42,762 bases of DNA, taken from contig CAMCYF010000020.1 of assembly GCA_945883825.1 (NCBI GenBank), forward strand, positions 1-42,762, in the 5' to 3' direction. The notes under the pieces are model-generated. The model was not told where the DNA came from and made no database searches. It was given only the letters and a program-made list of their open reading frames with translations. A program made the translations under genes and the position numbers. The first letter of the stretch is position 1; each line of letters begins with the position of its first letter. Below are positions 1 to 8,356 of the stretch, one piece after another. Origin of the DNA: Chitinophaga pinensis. Lineage in GTDB: Bacteria; Bacteroidota; Bacteroidia; Flavobacteriales_D; Crocinitomicaceae.

Positions 1-255
1 ATTATTGTACTATCCTCTACTGAAGGCAATAATTTTTTCTACGTCAATACAATTGGAATTGTCGAATTTAATTGTATTATACTTAACAGATGGGGGAATG
101 TTATTTATGAATACAACGATCCTGAAGGTGGATGGAACGGAAAGACTTCGAATGGAAATCTAGTAGAAGAAGGAACCTATTTCTACAGAATTAAAGCTAC
201 CTATGAAGGTGGAGAAGATGTAATAAAACATGGATTTGTTGTCTTGAAATATTAA
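1..255 (+). CDS. C-terminal fragment of a secreted protein with gliding-motility-associated (CHU_C) C-terminal domain
   Basis: The window opens inside a reading frame (frame 1) of 84 codons ending in TAA; the start lies outside. The fragment reads as the last part of the CHU_C/TIGR04131 domain: the motif NRWGNVIYEY near codon 40, then WNGKTSNGNLVEEGTYFYRI and the terminal GFVVLKY. In Bacteroidota this domain (type B-like) directs large surface proteins through the type IX secretion system. The same architecture, with a similar last residue block (FHVFKY), recurs in the 37547-39475 gene. The role of the full protein cannot be judged from this fragment. The gene converges on leuS with about 84 bases between them, in which no strong terminator hairpin was seen. 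I am sure of the domain and ignorant of the rest. Confidence 0.85.
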   Translation: MIVLSSTEGNNFFYVNTIGIVEFNCIILNRWGNVIYEYNDPEGGWNGKTSNGNLVEEGTYFYRIKATYEGGEDVIKHGFVVLKY

Positions 256-339
256 GAGTTATTTTAATTTACAGGTTAAAGAAAACAACAGATTCTTTCC
301 AATAAAAAGGAAATTTCAAGGCAGGAAAGAAAAAAAATC

Positions 340-3114
340 CTATCCTAAAACGAAATTTATGACTTTCCCAGGAACGATAATCGCTTTCTTAGGCTGTTTT
401 CCGTCTAACCATTTGCTTACTTGCTCGAGACCTAGAACATGAGATTCAATTTCTGCAGCAGTCATATTTAAAGGTAAGGTAACTTTTAAGCGAAACTTAC
501 CATTGAATGAAACAGGATAATCGTATTCTGAAACTTCTAAATATTTTTGTTCAAAAACTGGAAATGGCACATAAGAAATAGAGCCAGGAGTATGTCCTAA
601 TAAACTCCAAACTTCTTCGGCAATATGAGGTGCAAAAGGAGATAAAAGAATTGTTAGTGGCTCTAAAATCTGTCGCTTATTACACTTTTGATCTGTAAGT
701 TCATTCACGCAAATCATCAATGTAGAAATACAAGTATTGAAAGAATAACGATCTAAATCCTCTTGAATACGTTTAATTGTGTGGTGAATTGTCTTAAGTG
801 CTTCCTTACTTGGTTCTTCATCAGAAACAGAAAAACCAGTGTTTGCATGAAACAAACGCCAATATTTTTTCAAGAATCCGTGAACGCCTGTAATTCCTTT
901 TGTATCCCAAGGTTTGCTTTGTTCTAAAGGACCAAGAAACATTTCATACATACGAAGTGTATCAGCACCGAATTTATCCACTAATTCGTCAGGAGTTTGA
1001 ACATTAAATTTTGACTTAGACATTTTTTCTACTTCTGACCCACACAAATAGCAGCCATCATCTTCCATGATAAATTCTGCATTTTTGAATTCTGGTAACC
1101 AATTTTTAAATCTTTCAATATTCAAGCTGTCATTGTCTACTAAGCTAATATCTACATGAATTGGAAGAACATTTGAATTCCCTATTTTTCCTTTTGAGAC
1201 ATATGTATTTGTCCCTTGAATTCGGTAAACAAAACTACTTCTACCGAGAATCATACCCTGATTTATTAATTTTTGGAAGGGTTCATCAAAAGGCAAATAA
1301 CCCAAATCAAATAAAAACTTTGTCCAAAATCTTGCATACAAAAGATGACCTGTTGCATGTTCTGATCCGCCGATATACAAATCAACATTCTTCCAATAGT
1401 CAATTTTTTCGCGTGCAACAAATTCATTTTCATTTGTTGGATCCATGTAGCGCAAAAAATACCAAGAGCTTCCAGCCCAACCCGGCATAGTATTGTATTC
1501 CATTCTATCGCCCTCAAAATAATTCCAATCTTTCGGATTTGATCGAGCTAAAGGCGGCTCACCATCTTCTGTCGGTAAGTATTTATCAACGAGAGGTAAT
1601 TCAATCGGTAGATTTTTATCCGCAACTAATTGAGGTATTTCATCCTTATAAAAAATTGGAAAAGGTTCTCCCCAATAGCGTTGTCTTGAAAAAACAGCAT
1701 CTCTTAAGCGGAAATTTATTTTTCCTTTTCCTAAATTACGCTCTTCAATAATTTCAATGCATTTCTCCATTGCAGCTTTTACCTCTAATCCATTTAAGAA
1801 CTCAGAATTTGCAATAAGCGCCTCTTTTTCCGCATACGCATTTTTGGAAACATCAATTCCCTCAAAAATACAGCGAATCTCCAATTTAAAATGAGAAGCA
1901 AAATCATGATCGCGCTGATCTCCACATGGAACTGCCATAACAGCGCCGGTGCCATATGTTGCTAAAACATAATCTCCAATCCAAATTTGAATTTTTTCGC
2001 CTGTAAATGGATGAAGAGCATAGGCTCCAGTAAAAGCTCCTGAAATATTCTTCACATCTGATTGGCGATCTCTTTCGGTTTTTAAAGCTGCAGACTTAAT
2101 ATACTCTTCTACTTGCTGTTTTTGGGATGCCGTTGTAATTTCTTTTACAAATTCGTGCTCAGGTGCAAGTACCATAAATGTAACACCAAAAACAGTATCT
2201 GGACGTGTTGTAAAAACTTCGATTTTTAAAGCTGAATTTTCCACATTAAAAGTAAGGGATGCTCCTTTTGATTTGCCAATCCAATTTCGTTGCTGTTCTT
2301 TTATAGAATCAGACCAATCAATTGTATCAAGACCAACTAATAAGCGTTCAGCATACGCTTTAATTCGCATAGACCATTGGCGCATGAGTTTTTGTTCAAC
2401 TGGAAAACCTCCTCGAACAGAAGAACCATTCACAATTTCATCGTTTGCTAAAACTGTCCCTAATTTAGGACACCAATTTACCCAAGTATCAGCCAGATAG
2501 GCTATCCGGTATTTTTGAAGAGTAGTTTCTTTTTGATGGTCGCTAAATTTTTGCCACTCAATTTCAGAAAAAAGATCACAATCGTCTGCAACAGCAAGAA
2601 TATTACAATTCCCTGATTTCTCAAATTCATGAATTAATGTATCAATTGAAATTGCTTTATCTTTTGATAAGTCATAATATGAATTAAATAGCAATTTAAA
2701 AATCCATTGAGTCCACTTGTAATAACTTGGATCAGACGTTCTAAGTTCCCTCGACCAATCAAATGAAAATCCTATTTTATCCAATTGATCTCTGTATCTA
2801 GCAATATTATTCTCGGTAGTTTTTGCGGGATGCTGACCAGTTTGAATTGCATATTGTTCAGCTGGTAAACCAAAAGAATCGTATCCCATCGGATGTAAGA
2901 CATTGAAGCCTTTTAAACGTTTATAACGCGCATAAATATCTGAAGCAATGTAACCTAAGGGATGTCCGACATGCAAGCCAGCACCAGATGGATAAGGAAA
3001 CATATCTAAAACATAAAACTTTTCTTTCGAAGAATCTTCTGTGACTTTATACGTTTGGTTCTCAGCCCAAAAAGTTCTCCATTTATGTTCTATGTTCCGA
3101 AAATTGTATTCCAT
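340..3114 (-). CDS. leuS: Leucyl-tRNA synthetase
   Basis: Class I aminoacyl-tRNA synthetase that charges tRNA-Leu with leucine in the cytoplasm. 924 residues, normal for bacterial LeuS in this phylum. The HIGH signature appears as HVGH at residues 48-51 within PYPSGAGLHVGHPLGY. The CP1 editing domain is recognisable by TTRPDTVFGV and by GTGAVMAVP with the following DQRDHDFA, the region that hydrolyses mischarged tRNA. The KMSKS loop is intact (EKMSKSKFNV, about residue 696), followed by the anticodon-binding helical domain with SPFAPHIAEEVW. The ATG start fits the family N-terminus (MEYNFRNIEHKW). The gene stands alone between convergent and divergent neighbours, with its own consensus promoter just upstream. 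Nothing suggests inactivation. Confidence 0.98.
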   Translation of the reverse strand: MEYNFRNIEHKWRTFWAENQTYKVTEDSSKEKFYVLDMFPYPSGAGLHVGHPLGYIASDIYARYKRLKGFNVLHPMGYDSFGLPAEQYAIQTGQHPAKTTENNIARYRDQLDKIGFSFDWSRELRTSDPSYYKWTQWIFKLLFNSYYDLSKDKAISIDTLIHEFEKSGNCNILAVADDCDLFSEIEWQKFSDHQKETTLQKYRIAYLADTWVNWCPKLGTVLANDEIVNGSSVRGGFPVEQKLMRQWSMRIKAYAERLLVGLDTIDWSDSIKEQQRNWIGKSKGASLTFNVENSALKIEVFTTRPDTVFGVTFMVLAPEHEFVKEITTASQKQQVEEYIKSAALKTERDRQSDVKNISGAFTGAYALHPFTGEKIQIWIGDYVLATYGTGAVMAVPCGDQRDHDFASHFKLEIRCIFEGIDVSKNAYAEKEALIANSEFLNGLEVKAAMEKCIEIIEERNLGKGKINFRLRDAVFSRQRYWGEPFPIFYKDEIPQLVADKNLPIELPLVDKYLPTEDGEPPLARSNPKDWNYFEGDRMEYNTMPGWAGSSWYFLRYMDPTNENEFVAREKIDYWKNVDLYIGGSEHATGHLLYARFWTKFLFDLGYLPFDEPFQKLINQGMILGRSSFVYRIQGTNTYVSKGKIGNSNVLPIHVDISLVDNDSLNIERFKNWLPEFKNAEFIMEDDGCYLCGSEVEKMSKSKFNVQTPDELVDKFGADTLRMYEMFLGPLEQSKPWDTKGITGVHGFLKKYWRLFHANTGFSVSDEEPSKEALKTIHHTIKRIQEDLDRYSFNTCISTLMICVNELTDQKCNKRQILEPLTILLSPFAPHIAEEVWSLLGHTPGSISYVPFPVFEQKYLEVSEYDYPVSFNGKFRLKVTLPLNMTAAEIESHVLGLEQVSKWLDGKQPKKAIIVPGKVINFVLG

Positions 3115-3131
3115 TTTGGCAAATTATTTTA

Positions 3132-3160
3132 CAAAGATATAAAGTTCAACAAACTCCAAA
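3132..3160 (-). promoter_or_regulatory. Promoter of leuS
   Basis: On the minus strand TTTG (3160-3157) is followed after 17 bases by TATCTTTG (3139-3132). This matches the Bacteroidota sigma-A form TTTG-N17-23-TAnnTTTG. Transcription would begin about 10 bases above the leuS ATG, giving a very short leader. Seen by pattern only. Confidence 0.65.
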
Positions 3161-3202
3161 GAGATATATTGCTAAAGTAATTCCAAAAGTTACCTAGATA
3201 TA

Positions 3203-4006
3203 TTAAAACTTAGCGCTAAACAAAAATCCTAGTCCTACTAAAACTAGACTAAAATCAAATAACTCAAGGCGAAAAGAACTAGATTTTAGTAGATAATACC
3301 GCGTTAATAGAATCAAGAAAAGTAGAATGCTTATTGAATAGAAAAGGTTTAAACGACCATTTATGCAATTTAATAGTAAGAAAAATGCCATGAGTACATT
3401 AAAAAGAATCAAACTTTTTTTACTGCCAATAAGTTGGGGGATTGTTTTAAAAAAAGCAGGGTCAAACTTTATATCTTTTAAATCACTTGGTAGCGTCAAG
3501 GCATAAAATAAAATGAGGAACGAAAAATCTATGTATTGGAAATTATGTCCGAAAGATTTTGGAATATAAACTAAAACAATAAACCAAGAGATAGTAACCA
3601 ATAGTGCCTTTAAAAAAGGGATTTCTCTAATAATAAAATAGGAAAATAAGCCGCTATAAAAAGCCGAAAGCAGAAGAGTTATTCCCAATAAAAAAATAGC
3701 TGAAGAAAAAAGTGAAAATAAATGAATGAATAAAACGCAACTTAAAACCAAACCAAGTACCACAAAACTGCGAATAGCTAGAAGATTCTTGCTTAGCCAT
3801 GCACTCATTTCTCTGGTTAACTTTTCTTGATGAAATTTCAATAAGCGATGGGCATTATAAACTCCAAAAACAGCAAGAGCTATAGCAGAAGAAAATTCTA
3901 ATGAAAAAGAAGATTGTGATAGAATACCGAGAGAGAAAATAAAGGCGCAAAAAGACAGAAACCAATAGGAATGAAAGAAAAACAAGGGTGTTTTATTGCG
4001 CGTCAT
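3203..4006 (-). CDS. UbiA-like polytopic membrane protein
   Basis: 267-residue hydrophobic protein with about eight predicted membrane helices. I place the start at the ATG at 4006 (MTRNKTPLFFF), which overlaps the end of the upstream glycosyltransferase by 14 bases; the open frame runs further upstream but only inside that gene. Helix pattern and the segment PSDLKDIKFD followed by TIPQLIGSKKSL resemble the second Asp-rich motif of UbiA-type prenyltransferases (for example the D-x-x-D-I region of MenA/UbiA). The first Asp-rich motif (normally N-D-x-x-D) is not preserved: the equivalent site reads YNAHRLLKF. This may be a divergent Bacteroidota subfamily without prenyltransferase activity. It is the last gene of a run that also encodes two envelope glycosyltransferases, so a lipid or envelope role is reasonable but inferred. 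Confidence 0.6.
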   Translation of the reverse strand: MTRNKTPLFFFHSYWFLSFCAFIFSLGILSQSSFSLEFSSAIALAVFGVYNAHRLLKFHQEKLTREMSAWLSKNLLAIRSFVVLGLVLSCVLFIHLFSLFSSAIFLLGITLLLSAFYSGLFSYFIIREIPFLKALLVTISWFIVLVYIPKSFGHNFQYIDFSFLILFYALTLPSDLKDIKFDPAFFKTIPQLIGSKKSLILFNVLMAFFLLLNCINGRLNLFYSISILLFLILLTRYYLLKSSSFRLELFDFSLVLVGLGFLFSAKF

Positions 4007-4997
4007 TAATTGCCGAAAGAACACTTTGAACGCTAATATTTTCAATACAAGAACATACTTTTCCTTTCTTGCAGTTACTACAAGAGGAATCAAAAACAAG
4101 TGCTACAGATTTATCCCCTAAAGCCTTCCACCGTCCTGGATGTATTGGCTTACGAGGAGAAAATAAGCCAATAGCTTTTATTCCGCTAATGCCAGCAATA
4201 TGATACGGTCCAGTTGAACAAGCAACTAGTGCTTCACAACTTGCAATTAAGCAAATCAATTGATTTAGATTTAATTTCCCTGAGCTATCAAATATTTGCG
4301 GATGAACTGGGAGAATGGCGCTAAATTCTTTTCCCTCATTTTCTGTTCCTGTAAAAATCACTGTTTTTTTTTGTTGAACTAATACTTGTGCCAATTCAAT
4401 ATATTTTTCAAGTGGCCATTCCACAGCGCTTCCCTGAGATTTTGGGTGTAAAATAATTGTATTTGATAAATCAATACCAGAAAATTCAGTTGGTAGAGAA
4501 ACAGTTGGAATATTAAAATGATTCAAAGATTCAAACAAAGCTTCAAAACTTGGAATTTCATTCAATCCTAATGGTTTCAGAAGTTCAAAATTTAATTGTG
4601 CCTCATGCAATAAAGATCGTTTTCTACTAAAATTCAAGCGGTAATTACACGTTAACAAATGAAAAACACGGTGTGCAGTTCCGATTCTCATTGGAATTTT
4701 TGCTTTTTTGGAAAGTGCCGCGATTTCTCTATTTGGGAAAACATGAATTATACAATCCGCTTTTAATCTCGCTATTCGTTCGCTTGTTGGAAGACTTGAA
4801 AAATCATCAAAATTCAAAAATTTATCAACTACATCAAAACAGGCAATGTTGTCTTTTGTATATGAACGACCTAAAAAAACCAATTCTGATTGAGGAAATT
4901 GCTTTTTCAACCATACACAAAGCGGCAAGGTTAAAATGACATCGCCAATACTATCTGTACGTGAGATTATTATTCGATATGGTGCAAGTACTTTCAA
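3993..4997 (-). CDS. Glycosyltransferase family 9 (ADP-heptose:LPS heptosyltransferase-like)
   Basis: 334 residues with the GT9 fold signature: an N-terminal SRTDSIGDVILTLPL block (residues about 13-27) and the donor-binding C-terminal block with VACSTGPYHIAGISG followed by IGLFSPRKPIHPGRW. Such enzymes add heptose or a related sugar to lipopolysaccharide core in the inner leaflet of the inner membrane. The frame appears to begin with TTG at 4997, because no in-frame ATG or GTG precedes the conserved N-terminus before a stop. A late cysteine cluster at residues 306, 309, 315 and 317 (C-x2-C-x5-C-x-C) resembles tails seen in other GT9 members. It lies 21 bases after the GT2 gene and overlaps the UbiA-like gene, so the three are probably cotranscribed. 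The exact sugar acceptor is unknown. Confidence 0.85.
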   Translation of the reverse strand: MKVLAPYRIIISRTDSIGDVILTLPLCVWLKKQFPQSELVFLGRSYTKDNIACFDVVDKFLNFDDFSSLPTSERIARLKADCIIHVFPNREIAALSKKAKIPMRIGTAHRVFHLLTCNYRLNFSRKRSLLHEAQLNFELLKPLGLNEIPSFEALFESLNHFNIPTVSLPTEFSGIDLSNTIILHPKSQGSAVEWPLEKYIELAQVLVQQKKTVIFTGTENEGKEFSAILPVHPQIFDSSGKLNLNQLICLIASCEALVACSTGPYHIAGISGIKAIGLFSPRKPIHPGRWKALGDKSVALVFDSSCSNCKKGKVCSCIENISVQSVLSAINDAQ

Positions 4998-5018
4998 TAA
5001 AATTATAATCCAATAAAA

Positions 5019-5789
5019 TTAATATATAGTTTCTTTTTCTCGATACAAGCGTTGAAGTTCTTTGTATTTAACAATATTCGATTGAGCACTTATTTTGGCA
5101 ATCATCAAGCCGCTAAAACCATCAAGAAATCCTAGCTTAAGGAAATACATAGAGCAAAATCGAATAAAAGCACTCAGATATGGACTTAAGAATGATACTT
5201 TTTTATTTTGGGTAAAATACTTCTTAGCTGTAAGTAATGAATATTTATCTGCTTTTTCTTTATGTTGATTGACTGAAAAATAAGAGAAATGAAATAAAAG
5301 CCCATTTAGTTTAGCTGTTTTTGTTACTTTTCCATGAATCAACTCTTCGTGAACTATTGCGTTATTCCAAGAGCTATTCATTTTTGAAAACAAACGTGTA
5401 TTCCATTCTGGGAACCACCCGCTATGGTATATCCATTTGTTGCAGTAATTCGTTAATCGATTTACTGAATAATTTCCATCAAAACCCATTCCTTTTAATG
5501 AAATAAGTTCTTTTTGTAGTGATTCTGATAAACTTTCGTCTGCATCAATTGAGAAGATATAATCGTTCGAGGCTTTTGAATTTCCAAAGTTTTTGGCTTG
5601 AGAATATCCTTGCCAGGATTGCTCAAAAAAAACTATTGGATAAGTTGAGCAAATTTCCTTGGTTCGATCAGTTGAAAAAGAATCCACAACAATAATTTCA
5701 TCTACAACCGGAAGTAACGATTCTATGCAGCGTTGAATATTTCTTTCTTCGTTGAAGGTAATAATAACTGCACTAAGTTTAGAATTCAT
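5019..5789 (-). CDS. Glycosyltransferase family 2, WaaE/KdtX-like
   Basis: 256 residues. The N-terminus LSAVIITFNEERNIQRCIES followed by DEIIVVDSFSTDRT is the nucleotide-sugar binding start of GT-A family 2 enzymes, and FSIDADES supplies the D-x-D metal-binding motif near residue 90. The middle part (YHSGWFPEWNTRLFSK and IVHEELIHG) is typical of the WaaE/KdtX branch, which modifies the LPS inner core with glucose or a similar sugar. A hydrophobic C-terminal segment may anchor it to the membrane. ATG start; 5 bases after the DUF4837 gene and 21 before the GT9 gene, in one operon. Two LPS-type transferases side by side support an envelope glycan function; the specific product is inference. Confidence 0.85.
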   Translation of the reverse strand: MNSKLSAVIITFNEERNIQRCIESLLPVVDEIIVVDSFSTDRTKEICSTYPIVFFEQSWQGYSQAKNFGNSKASNDYIFSIDADESLSESLQKELISLKGMGFDGNYSVNRLTNYCNKWIYHSGWFPEWNTRLFSKMNSSWNNAIVHEELIHGKVTKTAKLNGLLFHFSYFSVNQHKEKADKYSLLTAKKYFTQNKKVSFLSPYLSAFIRFCSMYFLKLGFLDGFSGLMIAKISAQSNIVKYKELQRLYREKETIY

Positions 5790-5794
5790 TGGGT

Positions 5795-6856
5795 TTATAA
5801 AATTTCAACACTTTTCCAAATTGCTTGGATTTCGCGCAAGGATTGCGTCCAACTAGTTGTAGAAGGTGCGTCAACATAGCCGCTAATACAAATGAGTTTT
5901 TTTGACTTCGGATGAAGGAAATGAAAGGCCCAAAAAGCACCACCAGTTGAATGAACATCCTTACCAGTAAATTGAAACATTCCTCTAACTTCTATTCCTT
6001 TAATATTTTTTTTAAAGTTAGAAGTAACATTAGACTCCGGAAAAACAAATTTATTATACTGAGTTCCCATATATAAACCTTCAGTTTCATGAGTTACATT
6101 ATAACGCAGCATTGTATCACGCGCTTTTAACAAATTATTTAATAAAAATTGAGATGAGTCGATAAAATCATATTGGTAAATCATAATACCTGTTAAAACC
6201 GAACCAATATCTTGCGTTCCTGTTCCAACAAATTCTATTGGTCGCGATGCAGTTGGCAATTCAATACGGTAGAAATTTGGTCGTGAAGTAACTATAGTGG
6301 AGGCATCGGGCAAAGCTAATTTAATACCGAAATTCTTGTTTAATTTAATTTGAACAGGTCTATTATTTTGTACCTGAAAATTAAGTAGAATTCGCTTCCA
6401 TTCTGCATGATCAAATTGAGCGTGAACTGCTTGCATTCCTTCCTTACAAAGTTCAAGCAATTGATTATAATCCTTTGCCTTAAGATCAATAACTAATTGT
6501 CGATTTGCCCAAACATCTTTTCTAGACTGAATAAGCCCAAACTTTTCTTTTAGCTCAGAATCGATTTCTAAAAAAAGGATGTTACGATGTCTACGAATTG
6601 CTCCGTCAAAATTTTGAGTTTTCCTATGAATCAATTCAAAAGTTGTAACATCAGGAAAGTAGGGCATGATAAATTGTGTCAGTTGTGAGTCTAAGTGCGC
6701 TTTAATCTCAGAATTCCAAATTGCTTGATCACATACCACTAATATTTCTCCAACTTTTCCAGTTACATGAAGACCAGTATCCTTAAATTTTCTACCACAA
6801 GCAGACAAAAATAAAATGGAAGCAAAAAATAAAAAAAATGAATTTTTAAAATGCAT
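5795..6856 (-). CDS. DUF4837 family lipoprotein
   Basis: 353 residues from the ATG at 6856 (MHFKNSFFLFFASILF); the frame could extend three codons to a TTG, but the ATG gives the cleaner signal peptide. The lipobox FLSACG marks it as a lipoprotein with Cys about residue 20. The mature part starts with GKVGEILVVCDQAIWNSE, the hallmark of DUF4837, a Bacteroidota-specific family of unknown function, and remains conserved-looking to WTQSLREIQAIWKSVEIL at the C-terminus. No catalytic motif is visible. It sits between a lytic transglycosylase gene (9 bases) and the GT2 gene (5 bases), which points to a cell-envelope location. Function unknown. Confidence 0.8.
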   Translation of the reverse strand: MHFKNSFFLFFASILFLSACGRKFKDTGLHVTGKVGEILVVCDQAIWNSEIKAHLDSQLTQFIMPYFPDVTTFELIHRKTQNFDGAIRRHRNILFLEIDSELKEKFGLIQSRKDVWANRQLVIDLKAKDYNQLLELCKEGMQAVHAQFDHAEWKRILLNFQVQNNRPVQIKLNKNFGIKLALPDASTIVTSRPNFYRIELPTASRPIEFVGTGTQDIGSVLTGIMIYQYDFIDSSQFLLNNLLKARDTMLRYNVTHETEGLYMGTQYNKFVFPESNVTSNFKKNIKGIEVRGMFQFTGKDVHSTGGAFWAFHFLHPKSKKLICISGYVDAPSTTSWTQSLREIQAIWKSVEIL

Positions 6857-6865
6857 AATAATCAA

Positions 6866-8356
6866 TTATTTTATTCTTAATCTTTGCCCAACTGTAATTC
6901 TATTAATATTAATCCCAGGGTTTAAATTTTGAAGTTGACCTTGTGTTAAATTATGTTTTTGAGCCACACGAGAAAAAGAATCTCCGCTTTTTACGTTATA
7001 ATATTTTTTAACGGGTTTTGGAACTACCGTTTCAATTACTGGTTTTTCAATACTATATAGTTTTAGTTTTTGACCAATGTAAATATTTGTTGTTCTCAAT
7101 GCATTCCACTCCATTAATTGCTCAATCGTTACATTATATTTTAAAGAAATATTTTTAAGGTTCTCCCCAGATTGTACTTTGTGATACTTAAGATTTTCTA
7201 TATTTATTAAACTATCTTGAGCATTAGCAACCTCAATTATCTTTAAAGAATCATTTGAAACCTCAACCGGTAAAGGTGGAAGTACGACAGGATCAAAAAT
7301 AGATTTTTCAAGTAAATAAAGAGAATCTTCAATGCTTACCAAAAGTGATATTTTTTCAAGAGGTCCAGTGACACAGCGGGCAGGAGTAGTTTTTGGAATA
7401 TACGTAGATTTATATACTGGATTTAAGCTTTTAATCTCATCCACGTCCCAAGCTAATATTTGTGAGATTGTATTCATGTGTACTCCTTTTTTAAAGCACA
7501 TTGTATCCAATTGGGAATTATGAATTTTGGCTTCCATTGGGATAATGTTATGCTCAGCATGATAGGTCATGAGATATGCAGCTGCAATAAAATTTGGGAC
7601 ATATCCTTGCGTTTCAGTTGGAAGAAAGGGGCGAACTTCCCAATATGTTTTTTTATCACCTGATCGTCTGATTGCCTTATTTACATTTCCCGGACCAGCA
7701 TTATATGCAGCAAGTGCTAAATTCCAGTCACCATAAATACCATATAACTGCTTTAAATACCTGCATGCTGCATCCGTTGCTTTATCGGGATCCATTCTAT
7801 CATCGATATATGAATTTTCTTCAAGACCAAAATACAAGCCTGTTTTATACATAAATTGCCATAAGCCCAAAGCACCAGCCCTCGATTTTACCTGTGGTCT
7901 CAATCCACTTTCAATAACAGAAAGAAATCGAAGTTCGATTGGCAGTCCATACTCTACAAGCTTCTCTCGGAACATATCAAAATATAGCGCTGAACGACCT
8001 AAAGCTACACGGATAAAGCCCCTTCTTTGAGCAGCAAAGAATCGAATAGTTGAAAGTGTGAAAGCATTACAATCCATATGAAATGGACTCATAGCACTCA
8101 TTTTTTCCAACCGAGAACAATAAATATCATCTGAAAAAGCTGGGGCTTGATTCGGTTCATATTTCAACGAATTGATAATAGAATCATAGGTTAAATCAGC
8201 TGCATAATCAGCATAAAATAAATTCAAGCTCTGTTGAACAGTATTTATAAAAGCAATTGGATTTAAAGAATCAGACGGTTTTATAAGGTGTGCAGGCCTT
8301 TGTCCAAATGAGAAAAAGACAGGAAAAATAAGTAATAAAGAAAGTAATTTATTCAT
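6866..8356 (-). CDS. Membrane-bound lytic murein transglycosylase with two LysM domains (MltD-like)
   Basis: 496 residues. A signal peptide (residues 1-18, ending FFSFGQ) precedes a family 1 soluble-lytic-transglycosylase domain: the catalytic Glu is E149 in SVIESGLRPQVKSRAGALGL, followed by the LWQFM block and AAYNAGPGNVNKAI. Two LysM repeats close the protein: YHKVQSGENLKNISLKYNVT (about 393-437) and YYNVKSGDSFSRVAQKHNLT (about 452-496). It would cleave peptidoglycan glycan strands in the periplasm, forming 1,6-anhydromuramic ends. Unlike E. coli MltD no clear lipobox is seen. It abuts gatA with no gap (8356/8357). High confidence in the family; the symbol mltD is avoided because orthology is not shown. 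Confidence 0.92.
   Translation of the reverse strand: MNKLLSLLLIFPVFFSFGQRPAHLIKPSDSLNPIAFINTVQQSLNLFYADYAADLTYDSIINSLKYEPNQAPAFSDDIYCSRLEKMSAMSPFHMDCNAFTLSTIRFFAAQRRGFIRVALGRSALYFDMFREKLVEYGLPIELRFLSVIESGLRPQVKSRAGALGLWQFMYKTGLYFGLEENSYIDDRMDPDKATDAACRYLKQLYGIYGDWNLALAAYNAGPGNVNKAIRRSGDKKTYWEVRPFLPTETQGYVPNFIAAAYLMTYHAEHNIIPMEAKIHNSQLDTMCFKKGVHMNTISQILAWDVDEIKSLNPVYKSTYIPKTTPARCVTGPLEKISLLVSIEDSLYLLEKSIFDPVVLPPLPVEVSNDSLKIIEVANAQDSLINIENLKYHKVQSGENLKNISLKYNVTIEQLMEWNALRTTNIYIGQKLKLYSIEKPVIETVVPKPVKKYYNVKSGDSFSRVAQKHNLTQGQLQNLNPGININRITVGQRLRIK

Noticed and set aside
256-339. Terminator between the left-edge gene and leuS
   Set aside because: Only a weak TTTCC/GGAAA pairing exists, without a convincing stem or T-tract arrangement.
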